A stretch of 64,000 nt of DNA from an uncultured Oceanospirillales bacterium (GTDB lineage: Bacteria; Pseudomonadota; Gammaproteobacteria; Xanthomonadales; SZUA-36). Where the stretch lies: positions 806,842 through 870,841 of the forward strand of contig CAJXKA010000001.1 of assembly GCA_913055655.1 (NCBI GenBank). Direction: 5' to 3'. The notes under the pieces were generated by a model. It was not told the origin of the DNA. It ran no database searches and saw only the letters and a program-made list of their open reading frames with translations. Made by a program: the position numbers and the translations under genes. Below are positions 1-12,041 of this stretch, piece by piece; within the stretch, counting starts at the first letter, position 1; every line of letters starts with the position of its first letter.

Positions 1-1
1 A

Positions 2-79
2 CCCAGTATCAGTGACCATGCGCGACGTTCGGCCGAAGAACGTTTGCGCGTGGTCACGCCCTGGCGACGGGCCCGCTGA
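2..79 (+). CDS. 3' end of an upstream gene (partial)
   Basis: An open frame enters from the left edge and stops at TGA 77-79. It encodes about 25 residues rich in Arg and ends in a basic tail. The stop overlaps the tag start by one base (TGATG), the usual sign of translational coupling, which is the main reason to think the frame is real. The product cannot be named from so short a piece. The same bases form a long imperfect inverted repeat (12-57). Confidence 0.45.
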   Translation, partial: PSISDHARRSAEERLRVVTPWRRAR

Positions 80-639
80 TGTCCGGTTATTGCCAGGCCG
101 CGCCGGGACATCCCTTCCACGGGCCCTATCACGACACGGAATACGGTTTTCCGGTCACCGACGAGTCAGCACTGTTTGAGCGACTGGTCCTGGAGATCAA
201 CCAGGCCGGCTTGTCCTGGCTGACCATCCTGAAAAAGCGTGACGGGTTTCGCCGGGCATACGCGCGTTTTGATGTCGATGCCGTGTCCGAGTTCGGTGAA
301 GCGGACCGCCAGCGGCTGCTGGCCGACGCCGATATCATCCGCAACCGACTGAAGGTCGACGCCGCCATCGCAAACGCACGAACGATACGTGATCTGAGGG
401 AATCCCATGGCGGATTCAGCGCCTGGCTCCAGGCGCATCACCCGCTGGAGAAGCCCGACTGGGTCAAGCTGTTCAGGAAGACCTTTCGCTTTACCGGTGG
501 GGAGATTACCGGTGAGTTCCTGATGAGCACCGGCTACCTGCCGGGTGCGCACGCTGAAGGCTGCCCGGTGCAGCAACGCATCCTGGCCGCAAAACCGCCC
601 TGGGCCCAGGCACGGGGTCAGCGGTGCACTTCACCGTAG
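79..639 (+). CDS. tag: DNA-3-methyladenine glycosylase I
   Basis: Base-excision repair enzyme that removes 3-methyladenine from alkylated DNA. The 186-residue length and conserved blocks fit the Tag family: an N-terminal YHDTEYGFPV-type segment, the LFERLVLEINQAGLSW helix region with the family Glu, and a C-terminal segment with a late Cys (EGCPVQQR) where Tag proteins carry zinc ligands. The ATG at 79 overlaps the previous stop (TGATG). The 3' end overlaps the convergent EEP-family gene by 22 bp. The first zinc-ligand Cys is seen as SGYCQ near the start, with a nearby His. Confidence 0.93.
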   Translation: MSGYCQAAPGHPFHGPYHDTEYGFPVTDESALFERLVLEINQAGLSWLTILKKRDGFRRAYARFDVDAVSEFGEADRQRLLADADIIRNRLKVDAAIANARTIRDLRESHGGFSAWLQAHHPLEKPDWVKLFRKTFRFTGGEITGEFLMSTGYLPGAHAEGCPVQQRILAAKPPWAQARGQRCTSP

Positions 640-1439
640 AGCAGGGCATGGTCCGAATAGGCGTCGATCCATGCGCGTTTTTGCGTTGGCGTGTTCTTTT
701 CCGGCCAGCCGTGAACGCGGATCTCGGCGCCGTCAAACGACTTGAATGACAGTTCCTCGCTGGCGAAGACATGATCCAGTCCGCTGGGATTCCAGTGATC
801 CTTGCCGTTCCACCAGCTATGGGGGTGGGTCTTGGCCAGCAGGCGCATGTCGACGGCGCTGAACCGCTTTTCAAGGAATGACAGTTCCTGCTCCCCGTCG
901 ATATCGCTGACGTTGTTGTAAGGCGCATTCAGGCCCATGGTGTTGAGGTCACCCAGCACCAGCAGGCGACCGTTTTCACCGTCGCCTGCCAGCTTGTCGA
1001 GGGTGCGTTTAAGGCTGGCGGCATGCTTGAACATGTCGTCGCGCAGGCCCCAGGCCAGCGGGTCGGAAAATGACTTCACGTGCAGGAAGAGGAAACAGGT
1101 GTCGACGCCGTTCTTGCGTAGCGTCGCCAGTGCGCCCGGTCGCAGGCTGGGCATTTTCGCCTTGAACTCCTCGCGCTGGGTCACGAAATGCTGGATGCTG
1201 CGACGAACGCCGACCAGGGTCTCGGTGGCCAGCGGATTGGTGGTGTTCTCGGTGATGGAAAATGCATGCGTCGGCATGCCGTCCATCAACGCGCCGTAAA
1301 CGGCGCCGCTCTTGACCTCGTAGAGCGCGAACACGTCCGGGTTGATGTCGTTGAGCAGGTCGACGACGCGCGTGACGCGCGCTGGGTCACCCGAGAAATG
1401 CTCAACGTTCCAGGATGCGAATGAGTACAGCTTGGCCAC
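618..1439 (-). CDS. Endonuclease/exonuclease/phosphatase (EEP) family protein
   Basis: A 273-residue protein of the Mg-dependent EEP fold (DNase I/exonuclease III superfamily). Visible motifs in order: FASWNVEHF near the N-terminus, YEVKSG carrying the metal-binding Glu, LVLGDLNTM with the DxN pair, LDHVFAS, and the terminal SDHALL with the catalytic His. I chose the GTG start at 1437-1439 because a perfect AGGAGG lies six bases upstream; the longer reading frame has no family similarity before this point. There is no signal peptide, so it is probably cytoplasmic. Substrate unknown. It is divergent from recQ. Confidence 0.8.
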   Translation of the reverse strand: MAKLYSFASWNVEHFSGDPARVTRVVDLLNDINPDVFALYEVKSGAVYGALMDGMPTHAFSITENTTNPLATETLVGVRRSIQHFVTQREEFKAKMPSLRPGALATLRKNGVDTCFLFLHVKSFSDPLAWGLRDDMFKHAASLKRTLDKLAGDGENGRLLVLGDLNTMGLNAPYNNVSDIDGEQELSFLEKRFSAVDMRLLAKTHPHSWWNGKDHWNPSGLDHVFASEELSFKSFDGAEIRVHGWPEKNTPTQKRAWIDAYSDHALLYGEVHR

Positions 1440-1579
1440 GTGATGCCTCCTGCCTGGGCAGATGATGTATTCACAATACCGTGTCGATGTACGAAAGTTT
1501 ATACCCTTCGTGCCGGATATCACCTCGATGTGCCCCGGGCGGCAGTGTAAGCCGGCTCGCTCACGTATACTCCCGTGCG

Positions 1580-3382
1580 ATGAGCGCCATGCACGACACC
1601 CTGCAGAACGTCTTCGGACTGCAGTCATTCAGACCCCACCAGGAAGCCATCATCCGCCGCGTCGCAGGGGGTGGCGATGCCTTTGTCCTGATGCCGACGG
1701 GGGGCGGCAAATCCCTGTGCTACCAGTTGCCCGCGCTGATGCGCCCGGGTACGGCACTGGTGATTTCGCCCCTGATCTCCCTGATGAAAGACCAGGTGGA
1801 CGCCTTGCTCGCCAATGGCGTGAAGGCGGCGATGTACAACTCGTCGCTGGACGCGGACGAAGCCCGGCGGGTGATGGGTGCGCTGCGGGCCGGTGAGCTG
1901 GACCTGTTGTACGTCGCGCCCGAGCGGGTCATGGCGCCCGGATTCATGGACATGCTCGCGGACATCACCGTGTCCCTGGTCGCCATCGACGAGGCGCACT
2001 GCGTGTCACAGTGGGGGCACGATTTCCGCCCGGAGTACGCGGCCCTGGGTGAGCTGCAGCAGCGCTTCCCGGGCGTGCCGCGCATTGCCCTGACCGCCAC
2101 CGCGGACCCGCAGACACGCGAGGACATCGTCCGGGTACTGGGCCTGCAGCAGGCGGAAACGTTCATCACCAGCTTTGACCGCCCGAATATCCGCTACACC
2201 GTGCTGGAAAAGCACCAGCCGCGGCAGCAGGTCACCCGCTTCCTGGCGTCACGGGAAGGCCAGACCGGCATCGTCTATTGCCTGTCGAGGAAACGGGTCG
2301 AAGAAGTGGCCGAACACCTGCGCTGGAAGGGCTGCTCGGCCGAGGCCTATCACGCCGGCCTCGCGGCGCCGGTCCGGCGCGATGTGCAGGAGCGATTCCT
2401 GAACGACGAAACCGATATCGTGGTGGCGACGGTGGCGTTCGGAATGGGCATCGACAAGCCCAATGTCCGCTTCGTGGTCCACTACGATCTGCCCCGCCAC
2501 CTGGAGGGCTATTACCAGGAAACCGGCCGGGCGGGGCGCGATGGGCTGCCTTCGGAGGCATTGCTGCTCTATGGCGCCCAGGACGCGGCCACGGCCCGTT
2601 ACCAGATTGAGCAGGGCGGGAACGAGGCGCAGCGCCGCGTGGAAGGCCACAAGCTTAACGCCATGGTGGGTTTCGCCGAGAGCCTGTCGTGCCGGCGCCG
2701 GGTGCTGCTGGGCTACCTGGGTGAGCAACTGGACGAGGACTGCGGCAACTGCGACATCTGCCTGGATCCGCCAAACCGTTTTGACGGCACCCAGGCCGCA
2801 CGCAAGATGCTGTCGTGCATCTACCGGGTGCGGCAATCCTTCGGCATGAAACACGTGGTCGACGTGTTGCGCGGCGCCGATACCGAGCGCATCCGCAACC
2901 TGGGCCACAACAGGCTGTCGACCTATGGCATCGGCGGGGAATATTCGAACGCCGAATGGATGTCGATCCTGCGCCAGTTGATCCACCAGGGCTATGTCCG
3001 CCAGGACATTGCCGCGTACTCGGTGCTGAAACTGACCGCCGACGCCGGCCCGTTACTGAAAGGCGAAGCAACCCTGGAACTGGCGGAACCGCGCCTGAAA
3101 GCGAAGCCCGCGAAGAAGCGTTCCCGCGCCGCCGTGGAGCTCACCGACGAAGACCTCGCGCTGTTCGATGCCCTGCGGGCGTTGCGCAAACGCCTGGCGG
3201 ATGACGCCGGCGTGCCGCCCTACGTGATCTTCGGCGATGCGGCCCTGGTGGACATGAGCCAGTCGCGGCCGAAAAACGAAACCGAGTTCCTGGCGATCAA
3301 CGGCGTTGGCGAGGTCAAGCTGGAACGCTACGGAGACGCCTTCCTTGAAGCCATCGCGGAAGCTGCCCTGGAATTGGCATGA
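1580..3382 (+). CDS. recQ: ATP-dependent DNA helicase RecQ
   Basis: 3'-5' superfamily 2 helicase acting in RecF-pathway recombination and fork repair. The 600-residue product has the whole RecQ layout: Walker A MPTGGGKSLCYQ (Lys near 44), the DEAH box within AIDEAHCVSQWGHDFRPEY, helicase motifs IV-VI including QETGRAGRDG, the zinc-binding RQC cysteines (C..CGNCDIC), and a C-terminal HRDC domain after a basic linker. The ATG at 1580 starts the conserved N-terminus. The frame stays open upstream, but that extension does not look like RecQ. Confidence 0.96.
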   Translation: MSAMHDTLQNVFGLQSFRPHQEAIIRRVAGGGDAFVLMPTGGGKSLCYQLPALMRPGTALVISPLISLMKDQVDALLANGVKAAMYNSSLDADEARRVMGALRAGELDLLYVAPERVMAPGFMDMLADITVSLVAIDEAHCVSQWGHDFRPEYAALGELQQRFPGVPRIALTATADPQTREDIVRVLGLQQAETFITSFDRPNIRYTVLEKHQPRQQVTRFLASREGQTGIVYCLSRKRVEEVAEHLRWKGCSAEAYHAGLAAPVRRDVQERFLNDETDIVVATVAFGMGIDKPNVRFVVHYDLPRHLEGYYQETGRAGRDGLPSEALLLYGAQDAATARYQIEQGGNEAQRRVEGHKLNAMVGFAESLSCRRRVLLGYLGEQLDEDCGNCDICLDPPNRFDGTQAARKMLSCIYRVRQSFGMKHVVDVLRGADTERIRNLGHNRLSTYGIGGEYSNAEWMSILRQLIHQGYVRQDIAAYSVLKLTADAGPLLKGEATLELAEPRLKAKPAKKRSRAAVELTDEDLALFDALRALRKRLADDAGVPPYVIFGDAALVDMSQSRPKNETEFLAINGVGEVKLERYGDAFLEAIAEAALELA

Positions 3383-3424
3383 AGCGGCCATGACCGGGCC
3401 CGATTTGAGGGCCAGGATCACGGC

Positions 3425-4150
3425 ATGAAAACGTTTCTCTTACGTCTCGGCGCTGCAGGCCTGGTGCTGCTGGCGCTGTCCTGGGGCGGCTGGCAACTCA
3501 GCCGTAACGCTTCATTCCAGTTGTTCGGCGGCCTGGTTGACCGGGTCGAAACGCCGCTGCAACAGGTCGCGCTGACCTTCGATGACGGCCCGACGCCCGG
3601 GCACACGGAAGCGATCCTGCAACAACTCGACACCCTGGGCGTAAAAGCCACGTTTTTCCTGGTCGGCAACGCCATGTCGGATCACCCGGAACTGGCCGCG
3701 CGGATTGTCGATGCGGGCCACCAGGTCGGAAACCACTCTAAATCCCATTCACGCATGGTGATGATGTCGCCATCCACGGTACGCCACGAACTGGAGTTCA
3801 CCGACCGCCTGATCCGCGCGGCGGGCTTCAAGGGCGAGATCGATTTCCGTCCACCCTACGGCAAGAAGCTGTTCGTCCTGCCGTGGGTGCTCCGCCAGCG
3901 CGGAACACGTACCGTGACCTGGGATGTTGAACCGGAATCCGGCCTGGGCAAACGGCCACCAGCGCAGGCCATCGTCGACAAGGTGCTGGCGGAAACGCGG
4001 TCCGGATCGATCATCCTGATGCACGTGATGTTCGACAGCCGTGTCACCTCGCTACAGGCCGTGCCCGGCATCGTGGAAGGACTGCGGGGAAAGGGGTACC
4101 AGCTTGTGACCGTCAACGAGTTGCTGCAGGCGGCGCCAGCGACCCGATAA
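3425..4150 (+). CDS. Polysaccharide deacetylase (NodB-type, CE4)
   Basis: A 241-residue carbohydrate esterase 4 protein. An N-terminal hydrophobic segment (about residues 5-20) acts as a signal anchor, so the catalytic domain probably faces the periplasm. CE4 motifs are present: TFDDGP (the Asp pair at 53-54), GNHSKSH with the metal His residues, [15 protein letters not shown] and a late MHV. Members remove N-acetyl groups from peptidoglycan, chitin-like or exopolysaccharide chains; this substrate is not evident. It starts 42 bp after recQ and ends at a bidirectional terminator shared with acnA. Confidence 0.88.
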   Translation: MKTFLLRLGAAGLVLLALSWGGWQLSRNASFQLFGGLVDRVETPLQQVALTFDDGPTPGHTEAILQQLDTLGVKATFFLVGNAMSDHPELAARIVDAGHQVGNHSKSHSRMVMMSPSTVRHELEFTDRLIRAAGFKGEIDFRPPYGKKLFVLPWVLRQRGTRTVTWDVEPESGLGKRPPAQAIVDKVLAETRSGSIILMHVMFDSRVTSLQAVPGIVEGLRGKGYQLVTVNELLQAAPATR

Positions 4151-4151
4151 A

Positions 4152-4176
4152 AAAGGGCGCCCGCAGGCGCCCCTTT
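4152..4176. terminator. Bidirectional intrinsic terminator between deacetylase and acnA
   Basis: A GGGCGCC / GGCGCCC stem (4155-4161 with 4166-4172) has a four-base loop, with A-rich sequence to the left and CTTT to the right. It lies between two convergent genes, so it can serve both strands. Confidence 0.75.
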
Positions 4177-4199
4177 CCTGGCGTGATGCCGGGCCCGGA

Positions 4200-6959
<2,760 letters not shown>

Positions 6960-7029
6960 GCGGGTCTCCAGTCGGTTCGGGTTTCAATCGGTTCAATTCA
7001 GTGAGCCGGCTATTATCGCCCATGAGGGC

Positions 7030-7641
7030 TCAACCGGCCAGCAGGCGATGGGCCTGTTCGAGCGCTTTTTTGCGTCCAAACAGTAAGCTGAAGCGTCCAC
7101 CGCCGACCTGTCGCCAGAGCACGGCGGAGCGCAACCCTGCGAATAACAGGGTTCGAACCCAGCTGACGGTGCGTTCGTTCTGCAGGTACTGCGGGCGCCC
7201 GTGCACCACGATGCGCGGTGACAGTGTCGACAGGGTTTCCGCGTAAAGCGTGGCGATTTCAGCCGCCTGCTGGTCCTGGCGGTCGTGCTGCGGCAGGTCA
7301 GCGCCCATGTCGGCAATCCCGGCCAGGCGCGCGCCGACGGTTTTCTGCATCGCGTGCTGGCGCAGGAACTGGCGTTGCAGTTGCATCAGTCCCACGGTGT
7401 ACTGCAATGACTCGGTGTGGCGCTTGTCGCCGCCGAGCACGGCAGCCAGGGTCTCCAGGCCGAGCCTGACCTGGGACTTGCCGCCGAAGACGTCCTCGGC
7501 CGTATCGGCCTCGAGCCGGAACAGGCTTTCCAGGCACGTGGTGGCCGCGTAACCGGACCAGGTGCCGTGATGGGCCGCCTGGCGGACCAGTTCGGTCGCC
7601 TGGAAAACCCCGGCGAGGGCGAGAACCTGCTGTGTATTCAT
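7030..7641 (-). CDS. hflD: High-frequency lysogenization protein HflD
   Basis: A 203-residue mostly helical protein of the HflD (YcfC) family. The family N-terminus is present ([19 protein letters not shown]), followed by the conserved [22 protein letters not shown] region. In E. coli HflD binds the lambda CII activator and affects the lysis-lysogeny choice; its normal cell role is unclear. The start codon overlaps the mnmA stop (ATGA, 7638-7641), and the mnmA-hflD order is widely conserved in gammaproteobacteria. Confidence 0.92.
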   Translation of the reverse strand: MNTQQVLALAGVFQATELVRQAAHHGTWSGYAATTCLESLFRLEADTAEDVFGGKSQVRLGLETLAAVLGGDKRHTESLQYTVGLMQLQRQFLRQHAMQKTVGARLAGIADMGADLPQHDRQDQQAAEIATLYAETLSTLSPRIVVHGRPQYLQNERTVSWVRTLLFAGLRSAVLWRQVGGGRFSLLFGRKKALEQAHRLLAG

Positions 7642-8735
7642 GGTCGTGGCGCATCCATGGTGTCGATGATGCCGCCGCCCAGGCATTCGTCGCCGTCGTA
7701 CAGGACGACGGACTGGCCCGGGGTGACGGCGCGTTGGGGTTGTTCAAATTCGAGGGTCATGCCGGTGGCGTCGATTTCAGTCACTACGCAAAGCTGGTCG
7801 GCCTGGCGGTAACGCACCTTGGCCGTCAGCCGTGTGCCTTTAGCAGGCGGCTGCCCGGTGACCCAGGCCAGCTGGGTAGCCGTCAGCGATGTCGATTGCA
7901 GCCAGGGGTGGTCGTGACCCTGGCCGACGTACAGCGCGTTCTCGTCCAGGTCCTTGTGCAGCACGTACCACGGCGCGTCCGGCCGGCCCTGGACGCCGCC
8001 GATGCCCAGGCCCTGGCGCTGGCCCAGCGTGTGGAACGCAAGCCCGGCATGTTCGCCGATCACCACGCCGTCGTCGGTGCGGATCTCGCCCGGTTCGGTG
8101 TCCACGTATTTCGCCAGGAAGCCATTGAAATCGCGTTCGCCGATAAAACAGATCCCGGTGCTGTCTTTCTTGTCATGGACGGGCAGGCCGGCGTCCAGCG
8201 CCGCCTGGCGAACATCGCCCTTGTCCATGTCGCCAACGGGAAACAGTGTCTGCGACAGCTGTTCGTGCCCCACGGCGTACAGGAAGTAGCTCTGGTCCTT
8301 GTTGGCGTCCAGGCCGCGCAACAGGCGAGAAACACCATCGCGCGATTCGGTGCGGCAGTAATGGCCCGTGGCGATCACATCCGCGCCCAGGTCGCGGGCG
8401 TGGTCAAGAAAGGTGCGGAACTTGATTTCCCGGTTGCATAGAATGTCCGGGTTCGGCGTTCGTCCGGCGCGGTATTCGGCGAGGAATTCCTCGAACACCT
8501 GGTCCCAGTACTCCAGCGCGAAGTTGCGGGTGTGCAACTCGATGCCCAGGCAATCGGCCACCGCGCGGGCATCGTCGGCATCCTGTTCGGCCGGGCAGGC
8601 GCCGTCGCGGTCATCTTCTTCCCAGTTCTTCATGAACATGCCGCTGATGGCTTCGTCATCGCGCTGCAGGCGCCAGGCGGACACCGAGGAGTCCACCCCG
8701 CCGGACATGGCGACCATGATGCGACGTTTGCTCAT
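7638..8735 (-). CDS. mnmA: tRNA-specific 2-thiouridylase MnmA
   Basis: Adds sulfur to U34 of tRNA-Lys, -Glu and -Gln, taking it from the Tus relay. The 365-residue product has the PP-loop [11 protein letters not shown] at the N-terminus, the first catalytic Cys in [12 protein letters not shown] and the second in STGICFIGE, as the family requires. I start it at the ATG at 8733-8735 because the conserved sequence begins there; the open frame upstream lacks similarity. It is divergent from clpS, and the promoters of both must lie in 8736-8857. Confidence 0.96.
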   Translation of the reverse strand: MSKRRIMVAMSGGVDSSVSAWRLQRDDEAISGMFMKNWEEDDRDGACPAEQDADDARAVADCLGIELHTRNFALEYWDQVFEEFLAEYRAGRTPNPDILCNREIKFRTFLDHARDLGADVIATGHYCRTESRDGVSRLLRGLDANKDQSYFLYAVGHEQLSQTLFPVGDMDKGDVRQAALDAGLPVHDKKDSTGICFIGERDFNGFLAKYVDTEPGEIRTDDGVVIGEHAGLAFHTLGQRQGLGIGGVQGRPDAPWYVLHKDLDENALYVGQGHDHPWLQSTSLTATQLAWVTGQPPAKGTRLTAKVRYRQADQLCVVTEIDATGMTLEFEQPQRAVTPGQSVVLYDGDECLGGGIIDTMDAPRP

Positions 8736-8857
8736 TTGCTTGCGGAAACCTGGCCTGTCATCGACTTGGGAAGTGGGGTTGGCGACGCCATTTATCAATC
8801 CACCAGGAACATTTTCGGTGGCTTTGAGGGCCGCGCCGAGAGGGGTAGAATCAGGTT

Positions 8858-9178
8858 ATGGGCAAAGAAATGGAACATCGCCAGGACAGGGGCGTCGCCC
8901 TCGAGGAAGTCCGGCCGGAAGTCAGCAAGCCGCCGTTGTACAAGGTGGTGCTGCTGAATGACGACTTCACGCCAATGGATTTCGTGGTCGAGGTGCTGCA
9001 GGTCTTTTTCCGCATGGGGCATGACCGGGCCACCCAGGTCATGCTGCATGTTCACACGCGCGGCAAGGGCGTGTGTGGCGTGTTCACGCGCGAGATCGCC
9101 GAGACCAAGGTCGCCCAGGTCAACGAATACTCACGCCAGAACGAGCACCCCTTGAAGTGCACGATGGAGAAGGCCTGA
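8858..9178 (+). CDS. clpS: ATP-dependent Clp protease adaptor ClpS
   Basis: N-degron adaptor that delivers proteins with N-terminal Leu, Phe, Tyr or Trp to ClpAP. The 106-residue product shows the core [17 protein letters not shown] with the NDD motif of the substrate pocket, then [18 protein letters not shown] with the conserved His. A flexible N-terminal arm of about 25 residues precedes it, as needed to engage ClpA. The stop overlaps the clpA start by one base (TGATG), so the two genes are translationally coupled. Confidence 0.97.
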   Translation: MGKEMEHRQDRGVALEEVRPEVSKPPLYKVVLLNDDFTPMDFVVEVLQVFFRMGHDRATQVMLHVHTRGKGVCGVFTREIAETKVAQVNEYSRQNEHPLKCTMEKA

Positions 9179-11481
9179 TGTTCAGCAAGGAACTGGAAGT
9201 CACCATCAGCGAGGCCTACCAGGAGGCCCGCGGACGCCGCCACGAATTCCTCACCGTGGAGCACCTGTTGCTGGCGCTGCTCGACAACGCCGCCGCAATC
9301 GGCGTCCTGAGCGCCTGCGATGCCGACGTGGATGCCCTGCGGCGGGAGATCCGCCAGGTCATCGAAGAGACGGTGCCGGAACTGCCGGGCGACGATAACC
9401 GCGATACCCAGCCGACCATCGGTTTCCAGCGGGTGCTGCAGCGCGCGCTCTACCACGTGCAGTCGTCCGGCAAGCAGGAAGTCACCGGCTCGAACGTGCT
9501 GGTGGCGCTGTTCAGCGAAAAGGATTCCTACGCGGCCTACCTGCTGAACAAGAACGACATCAGCCGGCTGGATGTCGTGAACTTCATTTCCCACGGCATC
9601 AGCAAGCGCGATGACGAGGAGCCCGCGGCCGACGCCACGCAGGCCCAGGAAGATACCGACACGGTGCAGGATGCCGGCAAGAACCCGCTGGAACTCTATG
9701 CCGAGAACCTGAACGAACGCGCCGAGGCCGGGCAGATTGACCCGCTGATCGGTCGCGATGCCGAGATCGAGCGCACCATCCAGGTGCTCTGCCGCCGCCG
9801 CAAGAACAACCCGCTGTTCGTCGGTGAAGCCGGCGTGGGCAAAACCGCCATGGCCGAGGGCCTGGCGCTGCGCATCGTCGAGGGCGATGTGCCCGAAGTG
9901 CTCGAAGACGCGACCATCTACGCGCTCGACCTGGGCGCATTGCTGGCCGGCACCAAGTACCGCGGTGATTTCGAAAAGCGCCTGAAGGCGGTGCTCGCCG
10001 AGCTGAAGAAGGACGACGGCGCGGTGCTGTTCATCGACGAAATCCACACCATCATCGGCGCCGGTGCCGCTTCCGGCGGCGTCATGGACGCATCCAACCT
10101 GGTCAAGCCAGTCCTGGCTTCAGGCCAGTTGCGCTGCATCGGCTCGACCACGTTCCAGGAATTCCGTGGCGTGTTCGAGAAAGACCGGGCGCTGGCGCGA
10201 CGGTTCCAGAAGATCGACATCACCGAGCCCAGCGTGGCCGAGACCGTGGACATCCTGCGCGGCCTGAAGAGCCGGTTCGAGGATCACCACGGCGTGAAGT
10301 ACACCGATGACGCCCTGGTGGCCGCGGCCGAACTGGCGGCGCGGCATATCAACGACCGACACCTGCCGGACAAGGCCATCGACGTGATTGACGAGGCCGG
10401 CGCACGCCAGCGGCTGCTGCCGGAAGACCAGCGCAAGGCGACGCTGGATGAGCACGACGTCGAGGACATCGTGGCGCGCATGGCGCGCATCCCGCCGCGA
10501 CAGGTCTCGCGTTCAGACCGCGACGCCCTGAAGAACCTTGACCGCGACCTCAAGCTGGTGGTGTTTGGCCAGGACGAGGCCATCGGTGCGCTGACCGCGG
10601 CCATCAAGATGGCGCGCTCGGGACTGGCTGACGAGGACAAGCCCATCGGCAGCTTCCTGTTTGCCGGCCCGACGGGCGTTGGCAAGACCGAGGTCAGCCG
10701 CCAGCTGGCGATGACCATGGGCATCGAACTGGTGCGATTCGACATGTCCGAGTACATGGAAGCGCACTCGGTTTCGCGCCTGGTGGGCGCGCCGCCGGGC
10801 TACGTCGGCTTTGACCAGGGCGGCCTGCTGACGGAAGCGGTGACGAAGAACCCGCATGCCGTGTTGCTGCTGGACGAGATCGAGAAGGCGCACCCGGACC
10901 TGCTGAACATCCTGCTGCAGATCATGGACCACGGCAAACTGACCGACGCGAACGGTCGCGAGGCCGATTTCCGCAACGTGATCCTGGTGATGACCACCAA
11001 CGCCGGTGCGCGCGAATCCGCGCGTCGTTCCATCGGCTTCACCGAGCAGAACCACGCCACCGATGCGATGGAAATCCTGCGCAAAGCGTTCTCGCCCGAA
11101 TTCCGCAACCGCCTGGATGCAATCATCCAGTTTGCGCCGCTGGAATTCCCGGTGATCCTGCTGATCGTCGACAAGTTCCTGCTGGAGCTGGAAGCGCAGC
11201 TGGCGCAAAAAGACGTGGGCCTGCAGGTCTCGCCGTCAGCACGTGAATGGCTGGCGGAGCAGGGCTTCGACCCGAAGATGGGCGCACGGCCGATGAAACG
11301 AGTGATCCAGACCCATATCAAGCGTCCGCTGGCCGACGACCTGCTGTTCGGCAACCTGGCCGACGGTGGCGAAGTGCAGGTGGAACTGAACGAGGCCGGC
11401 GACGACCTGGTCGTCACCACCCGCGCACGCGACAAGGCGCCGAAAGCACTGCCGGCATCGAGCGAGGAATCTGCGGAATAG
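9178..11481 (+). CDS. clpA: ATP-dependent Clp protease ATP-binding subunit ClpA
   Basis: AAA+ unfoldase that feeds substrates to ClpP. The 767-residue product has an N-terminal Clp_N repeat domain (about 1-145), the first AAA+ module with [13 protein letters not shown], the second with [13 protein letters not shown], and the C-terminal D2-small domain ([12 protein letters not shown]). No middle ClpB-type coiled-coil insertion is seen, which separates it from ClpB. The ATG at 9178 gives the family N-terminus [11 protein letters not shown]; the frame continuing upstream overlaps clpS and is not used. Confidence 0.97.
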   Translation: MFSKELEVTISEAYQEARGRRHEFLTVEHLLLALLDNAAAIGVLSACDADVDALRREIRQVIEETVPELPGDDNRDTQPTIGFQRVLQRALYHVQSSGKQEVTGSNVLVALFSEKDSYAAYLLNKNDISRLDVVNFISHGISKRDDEEPAADATQAQEDTDTVQDAGKNPLELYAENLNERAEAGQIDPLIGRDAEIERTIQVLCRRRKNNPLFVGEAGVGKTAMAEGLALRIVEGDVPEVLEDATIYALDLGALLAGTKYRGDFEKRLKAVLAELKKDDGAVLFIDEIHTIIGAGAASGGVMDASNLVKPVLASGQLRCIGSTTFQEFRGVFEKDRALARRFQKIDITEPSVAETVDILRGLKSRFEDHHGVKYTDDALVAAAELAARHINDRHLPDKAIDVIDEAGARQRLLPEDQRKATLDEHDVEDIVARMARIPPRQVSRSDRDALKNLDRDLKLVVFGQDEAIGALTAAIKMARSGLADEDKPIGSFLFAGPTGVGKTEVSRQLAMTMGIELVRFDMSEYMEAHSVSRLVGAPPGYVGFDQGGLLTEAVTKNPHAVLLLDEIEKAHPDLLNILLQIMDHGKLTDANGREADFRNVILVMTTNAGARESARRSIGFTEQNHATDAMEILRKAFSPEFRNRLDAIIQFAPLEFPVILLIVDKFLLELEAQLAQKDVGLQVSPSAREWLAEQGFDPKMGARPMKRVIQTHIKRPLADDLLFGNLADGGEVQVELNEAGDDLVVTTRARDKAPKALPASSEESAE

Positions 11482-11523
11482 GGCGGTTGGAGCGCCGCCC
11501 GGGCGGCCGCGCGAGCGGCGGCC

Positions 11524-11742
11524 TTACTTCATGCGGTAGGTAATGCGTCCCTTGGACAGGTCGTACGGGGTCAGCTCGACCTTGACCTTGTCGCCGGTGA
11601 GGATGCGGATGTAGTTCTTGCGCATGCGCCCGGAGATGTGGGCGGTAACGATGTGACCGTTGTCGAGTTCGACCCGGAACATCGTGTTGGGCAGGGTTTC
11701 CAGAACCCGGCCTTCCATTTCGATGACGTCTTCTTTAGCCAT
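11524..11742 (-). CDS. infA: Translation initiation factor IF-1
   Basis: A 72-residue S1/OB-fold protein that binds the ribosomal A site during initiation. The sequence is near-canonical: [19 protein letters not shown] at the start and RITYRMK at the end. The ATG at 11740-11742 matches the family start. It is convergent with clpA, a neighbourhood common in gammaproteobacteria. The 40 bp between the two stops is GC-rich with short inverted repeats but no clear T-tract. Confidence 0.98.
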   Translation of the reverse strand: MAKEDVIEMEGRVLETLPNTMFRVELDNGHIVTAHISGRMRKNYIRILTGDKVKVELTPYDLSKGRITYRMK

Positions 11743-11848
11743 GTTGTCCGTTGCTTGCGAAAAAGAGGCGGTATTGTGCCACAGGCGGCTGCAAGATGGG
11801 CCCATCGGCCGCCGGATTCAAGGAATGAAGAAAATCGCACATTGCCTA

Positions 11849-11876
11849 TTGACACGGCAGGGCAAATGTCTAGAAT
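11849..11876 (+). promoter_or_regulatory. Sigma-70 promoter of tRNA-Gly
   Basis: TTGACA at 11849-11854 and TAGAAT at 11871-11876 are separated by 16 bp, ending 13 bp before the tRNA. The -35 is a perfect consensus match and the -10 differs at one base. Confidence 0.8.
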
Positions 11877-11889
11877 ACGCATCCCTCAG

Positions 11890-11965
11890 GCGGGTGTAGC
11901 TCAGCTGGTAGAGCATCTCGTTGCCAACGAGAAGGTCGTCGGTTCAAGCCCGATCACCCGCTCCA
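11890..11965 (+). tRNA. tRNA-Gly (anticodon GCC)
   Basis: A 76-nt cloverleaf. The acceptor stem GCGGGTG pairs with CACCCGC, followed by discriminator T and an encoded CCA. The D-loop AGCTCAGCTGGTAGAGC, anticodon stem CTCGT/ACGAG around TTGCCAA, and T-loop GGTTCAAGCC are all regular. The anticodon is GCC. It has its own strong promoter and a rho-independent terminator 26 bp downstream. Confidence 0.97.
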
Positions 11966-11991
11966 AGATTTTCCGGGGTTCCCCCGGATAG

Positions 11992-12022
11992 AAAAAGGCC
12001 CGGTTCTCGCCGGGCCTTTTTT
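11992..12022. terminator. Intrinsic terminator after tRNA-Gly
   Basis: AAAAAGGCCCGG and CCGGGCCTTTTTT form a long stem with a short loop and a T-run. It lies between tRNA-Gly and the convergent DUF2955 gene and is symmetric enough to work on both strands. Confidence 0.88.
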
Positions 12023-12041
12023 GTTGCGTCCGCGCAGCACG

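Noticed and set aside
9052..10047. A 331-codon minus-strand frame opposite clpS/clpA
   Set aside because: It is a shadow of clpA codon bias; both strands cannot be coding here, and ClpA motifs are unambiguous.
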